12,711 bases of DNA from an uncultured Subdoligranulum sp. (GTDB lineage: Bacteria > Bacillota > Clostridia > Christensenellales > CAG-314), in assembly GCA_900551395.1 (NCBI GenBank), contig URVX01000019.1, positions 1-12,711 on the forward strand, read 5' to 3'. Under the pieces are notes generated by a model. That model ran no database searches, was not told where the DNA came from, and saw only the letters and a list, made by a program, of their open reading frames with translations. Both the position numbers and the translations under genes were made by a program. Of this stretch, positions 6,371 through 12,711 are shown piece after piece. How positions within the stretch are numbered: position 1 is the first letter of the stretch; each line of letters opens with the position of its first letter.

Positions 6371-7045
6371 ATGAATATAAGCATTTTCGACGTTATCGGT
6401 CCTATTATGGTGGGACCGTCGTCCAGTCATACGGCAGGCGCGGCGCGCCTTGCCAAAATTGCCAACGATATTTGCTACAAACCGTTTTACAAGGTTACGT
6501 TTGGTCTACATGGCAGCTTTGCCAAGACGGGGCTGGGACACGGCACGGACAAAGCGCTGCTTGCGGGGACGTTGGGGTTTCTTGCCGACGACGAAAGACT
6601 CAAAGACGCTTACGAGTACGCAAGACAGCAGGATATAAAATACGAATTTTACGAAGCGGATTTGGGGGACGTGCACGAAAACACCTGTCTGATAACCTTT
6701 TACAACACTGACGGCACGACAAGCAAGGTGCAGGGCAGCAGTATAGGCGGCGGACGGATACTTATAACCAAGCTGGACGGCGTCGACACGGAGATAACCG
6801 CCGAGCAGCCCACCATTGTCGTAAGGCAGCGCGACAAGCGCGGCGTGATAAACTCAATTACGCAGCTTCTCGCGTGGCAGGGCATAAACATTGCCGTCAT
6901 GAGGCTGTGGCGCGACGACAAGGGCCGCAAAGGAACGACCGTTATAGAAACGGACGACGTCATACCCGAACACATCAAGCCCTTGCTCGAGCAGCTGGAC
7001 GGCGTCAACGAGGTCAGGCTGATAAACGTGGACAACGAGGAATAA
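6371..7045 (+). CDS. sdaAB: L-serine dehydratase, beta subunit
   Basis: With the alpha subunit encoded next, it deaminates L-serine to pyruvate and ammonia in the cytoplasm, as in many anaerobic Firmicutes. The 224-residue protein begins with the family signature DVIGPIMVGPSSSHTAGA (7-24), followed by HGSFAKTGLGHGTD (47-60) and the SSIGGGRI segment (123-130). Residues about 148-221 form an ACT domain (TIVVRQRDKRGVINSITQLL...), which in this enzyme class is associated with assembly or serine sensing. The gene has its own promoter and a good ribosome site. The alpha gene starts nine bases after its stop. Confidence 0.95.
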   Translation: MNISIFDVIGPIMVGPSSSHTAGAARLAKIANDICYKPFYKVTFGLHGSFAKTGLGHGTDKALLAGTLGFLADDERLKDAYEYARQQDIKYEFYEADLGDVHENTCLITFYNTDGTTSKVQGSSIGGGRILITKLDGVDTEITAEQPTIVVRQRDKRGVINSITQLLAWQGINIAVMRLWRDDKGRKGTTVIETDDVIPEHIKPLLEQLDGVNEVRLINVDNEE

Positions 7046-7054
7046 AGGTGGCTT

Positions 7055-7942
7055 ATGTACAACAATATAGAGGAGCTTTTGGAAAACGCGAAAAGCAGAA
7101 ATTTGCGACTGCACGAGCTTATCGCGCAGAATGAAATGGCAATAAGCGAAATCAGCGAGGAAATGCTTTACGACCGCTTGGAAAAGCACTATCAGACGAT
7201 GGTCGCAAGCGCTGCCAAAGCGGTCAACGAGCCGCAGGATATGCCGGGCTTCGACTTTATCAAGGGGCAAAGCTCAAGACAGGCGGCTTATTCCGGAGGG
7301 CAGACGCTCGGAGGAAGCTTTTTGAACAATATTATGACTATGGCGCTCTCCTGCTGCGAGGTCAACGCGGGCATGGGCAGGATTTGCGCCGCTCCCACAG
7401 CCGGCGCGTGCGGCATTTTGCCTGCGGTGCTCATCGAAACGTCCCGCAAGCTCAACAGCACGAAACGCGAAATCTTAAACGCGCTGCTCGTAGCTTCCGG
7501 CTTCGGAGCCATTTTCGTGCGCAATTCCACAGTTTCCGGCGCGGAGGGCGGCTGTCAGGCCGAGTGCGGAGTTGCGGCTGCTATTTCCGCCGCGGCTGCC
7601 GTTTACCTTGCGGGCGGAACTCCGTCGATGTGCGCAAACTCGGTGGCGATTGCCATAATGAATTGCATGGGACTCATTTGCGATCCCGTTGCGGGGCTGG
7701 TTCAGGTGCCGTGCAGCTTCCGCAACGCCAGTCAGGCGGCAAACGCCGTTGTAAGCGCGGATTTGGCGCTTGCCGGACAGACAAGCCTTATACCTCCCGA
7801 CGAGGTAATCGAAGCTATGTACAAGGTTGGCAGAAAGCTGCCGCCCGAGTTCAAAGAAACGTCGCAGGGCGGCGTGGCGGCGACTCCCGCGGCAAAAAAG
7901 CTGGAGAAAAAGCTCGCAAGAAAAAGTATTTTTACGGAGTGA
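7055..7942 (+). CDS. sdaAA: L-serine dehydratase, alpha (iron-sulfur catalytic) subunit
   Basis: This 295-residue protein carries the catalytic domain of the two-subunit, [4Fe-4S]-dependent L-serine dehydratase. Three cysteines, Cys167, Cys209 and Cys220, have spacings of 42 and 11 residues. These match the cluster ligands of characterised bacterial enzymes, in which the fourth iron site binds substrate. Surrounding family blocks are APTAGACGILPAVL (113-126), SGAEGGCQAECG (161-172) and MGLICDPVAGLVQVPC (205-220). An AAAGGTGG ribosome site lies between the two subunit genes. No terminator is obvious after the stop, so some readthrough toward the promoter region at 8012 is possible. Confidence 0.96.
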   Translation: MYNNIEELLENAKSRNLRLHELIAQNEMAISEISEEMLYDRLEKHYQTMVASAAKAVNEPQDMPGFDFIKGQSSRQAAYSGGQTLGGSFLNNIMTMALSCCEVNAGMGRICAAPTAGACGILPAVLIETSRKLNSTKREILNALLVASGFGAIFVRNSTVSGAEGGCQAECGVAAAISAAAAVYLAGGTPSMCANSVAIAIMNCMGLICDPVAGLVQVPCSFRNASQAANAVVSADLALAGQTSLIPPDEVIEAMYKVGRKLPPEFKETSQGGVAATPAAKKLEKKLARKSIFTE

Positions 7943-8011
7943 GCGGATTTTCATTTAAATTGTCAGATAAGCGGAAAATTTGTTTATATGTGTAATAAAA
8001 CGAAGAAGGTG

Positions 8012-8040
8012 TTGACATGCGGTTATGAGTATGATAAAAT
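8012..8040 (+). promoter_or_regulatory. Promoter of the subtilase-lipoprotein unit
   Basis: TTGACA (8012-8017), a 17-base spacer and TAAAAT (8035-8040) form a near-consensus sigma-A promoter, with TGA before the -10 box. The expected start is near 8047, giving a leader of about 97 bases to the ATG at 8144. Confidence 0.85.
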
Positions 8041-8064
8041 GCAAAAAAATTAAAAGTAAACATC

Positions 8065-8106
8065 GGAGGTGATTTGAAAAGAAAAAAGAAGAACGAAAAC
8101 AGTTAA
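8065..8106 (+). other. Strong ribosome site with a ten-codon mini-ORF upstream of the subtilase gene
   Basis: GGAGGTGAT at 8065-8073 is a very strong Shine-Dalgarno sequence, better than the one before the large gene (AGGGG about eight bases before 8144). It is followed by a TTG codon at 8074 and a ten-residue basic frame (MKRKKKNENS) ending at TAA 8104-8106. Spacing to the TTG is short at four bases. It is not in frame with the subtilase gene. It may be a leader peptide, a standby ribosome site, or chance. Confidence 0.25.
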
Positions 8107-8143
8107 GTGCAATTCAACAACGTAAAAAATCAGGGGTAAAAAA

Positions 8144-9943
8144 ATGAAAGAAAAAAAATTAAGAAGATTGGCGACAGCGGTAGCCGTAGTTTTGGTTGTT
8201 GCGATATTGTCATTATTCATTATTTGTTTATTTAACAGTGGCGAAAGCCGCAGAGACAAATTTATTTTCGCAAAACATAAAGGAGTTGTGCCTTACTCCG
8301 AGGGCATAAGGCAGTTGGATTTATCCTCAGAAACGGAGCAATCGGTTTCGATTGAGTTGGCAGACGTGTTCAGCGACAGTGCGGAGTACGAAGCTCTCAT
8401 GCAAAACCGGGAGTTTGTGCCCGATTCCGAAATCGACAGATATGTCATGCAGGTAAGAAGCAAATGCAAACAATTTTATTCTCAAAAGCGTGCGGAATTT
8501 TTGACTTCTGCGGGCATTGACGACAGACTGGTTGAGCCTGCCGGTTACAACCATATTCTGGAAATAAACAAAGAAGTATTGAAAGCGCATGCCTCGCCTG
8601 CGAAGCTTTTGAACAAAATGGCAAAAAGCAGCCTTGTCAGATACGTCGTAATTGACAACTGCGAGGACTTTTCGGCTGAGCCTGCGGCTTGGTTCGGTTC
8701 CTGGCAGGGCGAGACCTTGCCTACAATAAACGGTCAGGACTATGTGGGCATAGATTATATGCAGGGCGAAGGCGTAAATCTGGGCATTTTGGAAGCTCTT
8801 GATACAAAGAACGATTCAGGTTATATACGTGCTCAGGATGTTAAGGCGGAATTTCCTAACTTAAATGTTGTGTCTAGAAGTTCGGGAAATTATGAAACCT
8901 GCTCTCACGGACAAACTGTAGCAAGAGTTGTCGGAAATATGGTACCCAAATGTAATATGTATATAGATGTTTGTCATCCGCTAAACAATACATATATTTT
9001 CAATACAACGAACTTTGCTTGGTTTTTGGAAAATAATGTTTCGGTGATAAATTGTAGTTGGGGCGGAGGACATAAGGCATCAAACGTAAATTACTGCAGA
9101 ATGGAAAATTTGGTTAATCAGCTTTCGTTGGACAATCTGATTACTTTTGTTTTTGCTGCAGGGAACAACGGCGGAGCAGTTGGGTGTCCGAGCAGCGCGG
9201 CAAACGTAATTTGCGTGGGAGCCACCGACGCTACGGGCAAGAAAATTGCGGATTATTCAAATTTCGGCAGCGCAATTCATTCTGGTTGCAAGCCTACAAT
9301 GGTTGCAAACGGAACGCCACATTTGCCTCAGCAGAGCAATCCGTTCCACGCCACCAAAGGTACAAGTTTTTCCGCGCCTATGGTGACGGCTGCAATAGCA
9401 ATGCAGATGAGCTCGGAACCGAGATTCAAGCTGTATCCCGAAAGGTTGATTCCGCTTCTGGTTGCAACTGCCGACAACGGAAAAATAAAGGGGTTTGCGA
9501 AAAATCAATTCGGTCTGGATGCGAAAGCCGGAGGCGGTATGCTGGATTTGGAGAAATTTTTGGATTATCCGGGACAATGCGATTCATTTAAAGCAAATTC
9601 GGCAGGAACTGTTTCTTTTACATATAAGTATTATGTACCAAAGCAGTCTGAAATCGGCAAGACTTTGAAAATATGTTTGTTCTGGATGTCTACCGATACA
9701 TTTTGGGGCGGAAATACTAGTGATGCAGAGAAATATGATATTTCCAATCCGAGTTTGCTGTCTATGCAACTGAGAGCAAAAGTAGGCTCTAATTATGTGG
9801 GGACTATCGGTTCGGACGGCTTAAAAAGCAATGTGCTTGTTTTGTACGTGCCTATAAATTCTTTGACGCCCATTACCGTTGAAATCAATGCGTTGAGTTC
9901 GGGTAGAACCACCAAAGGCGCGGTAGCGTATTGCGTTCAATAA
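8144..9943 (+). CDS. Subtilase-family (S8) peptidase-like exported protein, Asp-to-Glu at the first triad position
   Basis: This 599-residue protein has a basic start and one hydrophobic segment (about 11-30), so it is exported and cleaved, or membrane-anchored with the bulk outside. Residues 31-205 are a prodomain-like or unassigned region. The S8 domain spans about 205-475. His255 lies in SHGQTVA, the oxyanion Asn341 in AAGNNGG, and Ser408 in KGTSFSAP. At the catalytic Asp strand the sequence is GVNLGILEAL, which places Glu217 where family members have Asp; Asp220 is the nearest aspartate. A beta-rich domain (about 480-599) follows. The extracellular part contains many cysteines. The lipoprotein gene begins 14 bases after the stop with AGGAGG between them. 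Proteolytic activity is plausible but not certain because of the substitution. Confidence 0.85.
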   Translation: MKEKKLRRLATAVAVVLVVAILSLFIICLFNSGESRRDKFIFAKHKGVVPYSEGIRQLDLSSETEQSVSIELADVFSDSAEYEALMQNREFVPDSEIDRYVMQVRSKCKQFYSQKRAEFLTSAGIDDRLVEPAGYNHILEINKEVLKAHASPAKLLNKMAKSSLVRYVVIDNCEDFSAEPAAWFGSWQGETLPTINGQDYVGIDYMQGEGVNLGILEALDTKNDSGYIRAQDVKAEFPNLNVVSRSSGNYETCSHGQTVARVVGNMVPKCNMYIDVCHPLNNTYIFNTTNFAWFLENNVSVINCSWGGGHKASNVNYCRMENLVNQLSLDNLITFVFAAGNNGGAVGCPSSAANVICVGATDATGKKIADYSNFGSAIHSGCKPTMVANGTPHLPQQSNPFHATKGTSFSAPMVTAAIAMQMSSEPRFKLYPERLIPLLVATADNGKIKGFAKNQFGLDAKAGGGMLDLEKFLDYPGQCDSFKANSAGTVSFTYKYYVPKQSEIGKTLKICLFWMSTDTFWGGNTSDAEKYDISNPSLLSMQLRAKVGSNYVGTIGSDGLKSNVLVLYVPINSLTPITVEINALSSGRTTKGAVAYCVQ

Positions 9944-9957
9944 ATAGGAGGTAAACA

Positions 9958-11061
9958 ATGAAAAATAAAATTAAGGCGTTTGCGACGCTGTTGGCTTTGT
10001 CGCTTTTTTGTATTTTTTGCTTTGCGGCATGCGGACCGAATAAAGGAGGCTACGTAGTAATGCTGCAATTTGGCAGCGGGAGCTGGGAGTACTCCGACAA
10101 GGTGACCTTCAATCTTGGCAAAGCCAAAGGCAGCAAGGATTTAAACGGTTATCTTGAAAAAAACAGTGGTAGAAAAACCGTTACGTTTGAGGAATATCTC
10201 AGCCAAGACTGGACGATGTCTGTAAAAATCCTGTTGGACACGGAGATTTTGGACAAGACATTTGAAGACGAGGAGCTTAACGGTTTTATTGAGGAAACAA
10301 AGTCGCTCATGCAGGAGGAAAAGGCTTGGGACAAGGCTGACGTTTTCAACCGCGCGGCGATACGCTTTCTTGGCTTGTCCGGGATAGTTTTGAGCAGCGG
10401 CGTCAAGGGAGAGCTTTACAAGGATTATAACTATTTATCGTTTGAAAAACAGGAATCAGTTTCGACGCCGTATTATGCCGACGAGTGGGAGCTGCTGCTG
10501 GAAAAAAGTCAAAGTCCTCTCGTGAAAAGCATGGTGTTCGATTGGCAAAAATTCAAAAAGGTCAACGAAAGCTCCGAAGATCCTAAAGGGTATTGGCCGT
10601 TAGAAACCGACAATTTCAAATATTATTTATATTTGGGAGAAAACGACGGCGAGTGTGACGTTGAAACCTATCTGCGCCGTGCTGAAGAGAGCTACCCTTA
10701 TCTTATTGCTTGCGACTTCTCTGTAAACGACGAAATATTTGACAAAGACATGACGTTTGAAAAACCCGAAGAAGCGGCGTTTGTAGAGGAACTTAGGTCA
10801 ATGAAAGCCGAGGGCGCCGACATAAAAACGCTGAGAATAAAGGTTTTGGAGTTTTTGGAGCTAGAAGGACACTTTGTTTACTATTTTCAGGGGTGCGTTG
10901 ACGCGTCAAGCGGCGAATATATTGAAGGAGGTTGGTTTTCAAATTACGGCAACGATAACCTGTTTGAAAAATTTTCGAAAATCTGGGAACACCGTGACAG
11001 CAGACTGATTTCATCGGCAAGCTTTGGCAATGCGATGCCTAATCTTTATTGGCCTTATTGA
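9958..11061 (+). CDS. Lipoprotein of unknown function with an internal duplication
   Basis: This 367-residue protein has a signal peptide ending at lipobox FAAC (Cys25). The mature part appears to contain two copies of one domain. Residues about 74-147 (FEEYL, then LDTEILDKTFEDEEL, and AAIRFLGLSGIVLSSG) align with about 234-311 (VETYL, then VNDEIFDKDMTFEKPEE, and KVLEFLELEGHFVYYF). I do not recognise the family. It is translated from a strong AGGAGG site (9946-9951) directly behind the subtilase gene. It shares that gene's promoter and precedes a terminator, so it may be a partner, substrate or inhibitor of the protease-like protein at the cell surface. That role is inference from position only. 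Confidence 0.8.
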   Translation: MKNKIKAFATLLALSLFCIFCFAACGPNKGGYVVMLQFGSGSWEYSDKVTFNLGKAKGSKDLNGYLEKNSGRKTVTFEEYLSQDWTMSVKILLDTEILDKTFEDEELNGFIEETKSLMQEEKAWDKADVFNRAAIRFLGLSGIVLSSGVKGELYKDYNYLSFEKQESVSTPYYADEWELLLEKSQSPLVKSMVFDWQKFKKVNESSEDPKGYWPLETDNFKYYLYLGENDGECDVETYLRRAEESYPYLIACDFSVNDEIFDKDMTFEKPEEAAFVEELRSMKAEGADIKTLRIKVLEFLELEGHFVYYFQGCVDASSGEYIEGGWFSNYGNDNLFEKFSKIWEHRDSRLISSASFGNAMPNLYWPY

Positions 11062-11066
11062 AACCG

Positions 11067-11103
11067 AAGCCTTACGGAGCTTTAAAGCTCCGTAAGGCTT
11101 TTT
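11067..11103 (+). terminator. Intrinsic terminator of the subtilase-lipoprotein unit, long perfect palindrome
   Basis: Positions 11067-11100 form a perfect 34-base palindrome. Its left arm begins AAGCCTTACGGAGC and its right arm ends GCTCCGTAAGGCTT. A T-run follows (11099-11103). The minus-strand side lacks a good T-run, so it mainly serves the plus-strand unit. The stretch from 11104 to 11212 shows no further gene. Confidence 0.9.
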
Positions 11104-11212
11104 GCGTGTGCTGCTTTTGTTGATGAAGAAATGTCTAAACATTAAATAGGCGTTTAATAAGCGTTGAAGTCGCTTAGGAAATTTAACTGAAGTCTGTCGG
11201 CGGGCGAATAGA

Positions 11213-11983
11213 TTATTTGAAAAAAGCGTTTGTCAACGGCAGCAGGAAGCTTTTTCGTGCGTAGTTTTTGCCTATCAGAGGAGTGAAGCGTTGCAGTGTT
11301 TGTTCGTTTTGCACCGTGTCGAGTATGCTTTTTTTGTCGCACAGCTCTGCAAGCTCCGTCGGCGGAGCGACTTTTTCGACATGCGAATTCAAGGGACAGG
11401 CAAGCTGGCAGATGTTGCAGCCGAGAAGCCTGCCGTTCTTTTTCAAAGCCTTGTTGTTTTCTTCGGTGTCGGAATAGGTTTCCTGTATCTGCCTCAAGCA
11501 TTTTTCTCTTTTGAAGCCGTCGGGAGCAAGCGCGCCCTGCGGACATGCGGCTGCGCACTTACCGCAGCGCGTGCAAAGGGGCTGCGAAATGGCGGGCAGC
11601 GTTGAAAAAAATTCCGTTTCGGCTGCTTCCAGAAAAACCGTAGCGACAAAGAAAAAGCTGCCGTATTCCTTTACGAAACAAAGCTCGTTCATACCGAAGT
11701 CGGCAAGTCCGAACCTTGTCAGTAGCTCTTTTATATCGGTGCGGCGATAGCGTTTGGCGTCCAATCCCGCACGCTTCAGGTCTTCTATAAGCTTCAGATT
11801 TTCAAAATATACGCGGTTGGAGGTCAAGTAGTAGCTGTCTATCATCAGACAGTCGGGATACGCCGAATAGTCGAAAGGCAGGTACGGCGCAAAATACATA
11901 ACAATCACGCCTCCTTCGACAGGTACAAGCGCGTAGTTTTTTATTCCGTGACTGTTCAGAATTTCTTTAACGACTTCGTTCAT
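11213..11983 (-). CDS. QueG-like double [4Fe-4S] cluster protein, shortened at the N-terminus
   Basis: This 256-residue protein has the paired ferredoxin-type cluster motif of epoxyqueuosine reductase (QueG). The first set is CTRCGKCAAACP (Cys137, 140, 143, 147), then Cys162, then GCNICQLACP (Cys189, 192, 196). The RKSFLLPLTNAF tail recalls the end of QueG. QueG itself is roughly 350-380 residues with an N-terminal cobalamin-binding catalytic domain; here only about 130 residues precede the clusters. It is therefore probably a QueG-related iron-sulfur protein rather than the queuosine enzyme, and its substrate is unknown. The start at 11983 gives the expected MNEVVKEILNSHGI beginning. No Shine-Dalgarno sequence precedes it, and the promoter sits unusually close. 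Confidence 0.8.
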   Translation of the reverse strand: MNEVVKEILNSHGIKNYALVPVEGGVIVMYFAPYLPFDYSAYPDCLMIDSYYLTSNRVYFENLKLIEDLKRAGLDAKRYRRTDIKELLTRFGLADFGMNELCFVKEYGSFFFVATVFLEAAETEFFSTLPAISQPLCTRCGKCAAACPQGALAPDGFKREKCLRQIQETYSDTEENNKALKKNGRLLGCNICQLACPLNSHVEKVAPPTELAELCDKKSILDTVQNEQTLQRFTPLIGKNYARKSFLLPLTNAFFK

Positions 11984-11989
11984 AAGAAT

Positions 11990-12018
11990 ATTTTAACACA
12001 ATCGACTGCAATCGGCAA
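11990..12018 (-). promoter_or_regulatory. Promoter of the QueG-like gene, very close to the start codon
   Basis: Read on the minus strand, TTGCCG (12018-12013) and TAAAAT (11995-11990) are separated by 17 bases, with TGT before the -10 box as an extended element. Only six bases separate the -10 box from the ATG at 11983, so transcription would begin at or next to the start codon and the mRNA would be leaderless or nearly so. Confidence 0.6.
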
Positions 12019-12046
12019 AAAAATCGAGGCGATATCCCTAAAACCT

Positions 12047-12075
12047 TTGAAAAAAACGCGTGTATATGATAAAAT
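12047..12075 (+). promoter_or_regulatory. Promoter of pth
   Basis: TTGAAA (12047-12052), a 17-base spacer and TAAAAT (12070-12075) with TGA before the -10 box form a good sigma-A promoter. It diverges from the minus-strand promoter some 30 bases away. The leader to the ATG at 12161 is about 79 bases and can form GACCC (12096-12100) with GGGTC (12119-12123). No T-run follows that stem. Confidence 0.8.
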
Positions 12076-12160
12076 TAAATAAAAAGTACCGACCAGACCC
12101 CCTTGCGCAATGCTTGGCGGGTCGCTTTGGGGTATTTCGGGAAATTCAAGAGGTGAAAAA

Positions 12161-12711
12161 ATGTATTTAGTAGTCGGATTGGGCAATCCCGACAGGCAAT
12201 ATGCCGACACCTTTCACAACGTGGGCTTTCTCGCGGTGGACAAGCTTGCGGAGCAGCTGGGAGCAGCCTTCGACAAGGGCGAATGCCGTGCGATATGCGC
12301 GCACGCACGCGTCGGAGGACAAAAGGTTGTGATTGCCAAGCCAATAACTTACATGAACCTTTCCGGCGAAAGTCTGAGAGAGCTTGTCAAAAAGTACAAA
12401 ATCGAGCGGGAAAGCTGCGTAATCGTTTATGACGACGCGGACATGCCTTTGGGGTCGTTGAGGATAAGAAAAAGCGGCAGCGGCGGCAGTCACAACGGAA
12501 TGAAAAACATAATAGACAACATGCGCACAGAAGAAATTTTAAGGGTGCGCGTGGGAATCGGCCGTCCGCAGATTGAACAAATGGAGCTAAAGGATTACGT
12601 ATTGGGCAAAATTTCGCCCGAACAGCGCGCCAAGATAGAGCCCGCGTTGGAAAACGCGGCGCAGGCGCTCAAAATGTTTGTTTCGGGAGCGGACGCGGAC
12701 GAGGTTATGAG
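12161..12711 (+). CDS. pth: Peptidyl-tRNA hydrolase, 3'-partial
   Basis: Pth cleaves peptidyl-tRNA released from stalled ribosomes, recycling tRNA in the cytoplasm. The frame from ATG 12161 is open to the right edge (183 complete codons), close to the usual length of about 185-200, so only the extreme C-terminus is missing. Family blocks are GLGNPDRQYADTFHNVGF at the N-terminus with the catalytic His20 in HNVGF, KPITYMNLSG, and YDDADMPLG. The GGHNG-type loop appears here as GSGGSHNGMKN. An AGAGGTG ribosome site lies before the start. Confidence 0.95.
   Translation, partial: MYLVVGLGNPDRQYADTFHNVGFLAVDKLAEQLGAAFDKGECRAICAHARVGGQKVVIAKPITYMNLSGESLRELVKKYKIERESCVIVYDDADMPLGSLRIRKSGSGGSHNGMKNIIDNMRTEEILRVRVGIGRPQIEQMELKDYVLGKISPEQRAKIEPALENAAQALKMFVSGADADEVM

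Noticed and set aside
7384..7995. Arginine-rich 203-codon plus-strand frame overlapping sdaAA
   Set aside because: It is an out-of-frame shadow of sdaAA, which carries all the family motifs and cluster cysteines.
11213..11983. Annotation as full epoxyqueuosine reductase QueG
   Set aside because: The protein is about 100 residues too short at the N-terminus for the catalytic cobalamin domain.
1..12711. CRISPR arrays, insertion sequences, tRNA or rRNA genes
   Set aside because: No regularly spaced repeats, transposase-like proteins, terminal inverted repeats, or tRNA/rRNA signatures were seen.

Overview
The window looks like chromosome from an anaerobic, low-to-mid-GC Firmicute of the Clostridia type. 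The reasons are strong GGAGG-type ribosome binding sites, sigma-A-like promoters with extended -10 boxes, lipoproteins with Gram-positive-style signal peptides, and a two-subunit oxygen-sensitive [4Fe-4S] L-serine dehydratase. I cannot name a genus. There are no tRNA or rRNA genes, insertion sequences, integrases or CRISPR arrays in view.

Layout. (1) Positions 1-2564 hold a tightly spaced, visibly A+T-rich run of four plus-strand genes for small exported proteins. Two are paralogous lipoproteins, one is a related-signal protein that has lost its lipobox cysteine, and one is a lipoprotein with a BspA-type leucine-rich-repeat tail. The first gene runs off the left edge. (2) Positions 2565-2856 hold no convincing gene. 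(3) A promoter at 2857-2884 drives a short leader RNA carrying a mini-ORF, a hairpin whose loop can pair with the mini-ORF's Shine-Dalgarno sequence, and an intrinsic terminator placed directly before purA. (4) purA, purB and a deoxyinosine-DNA-glycosylase gene form one operon (3039-6223) closed by a terminator. (5) sdaAB and sdaAA (6371-7942) encode L-serine dehydratase from their own promoter. (6) A secreted or membrane-anchored subtilase-family protein and a duplicated-domain lipoprotein (8144-11061) form a self-contained unit with its own promoter and a long palindromic terminator. (7) A minus-strand QueG-like iron-sulfur protein (11213-11983) and the plus-strand pth gene (12161 to the right edge) diverge from adjacent promoters.

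Functional reading. PurA and PurB convert IMP to AMP. The glycosylase beside them removes hypoxanthine from DNA, a lesion that increases when IMP is not consumed, so the operon pairs use of the inosine nucleotide with repair of its misincorporation. The outer parts of the window are cell-surface biology of unknown purpose. The least explained pieces are the purA leader RNA, the subtilase-lipoprotein pair with a glutamate at the usual catalytic aspartate position, and the lipoprotein array at the left edge.
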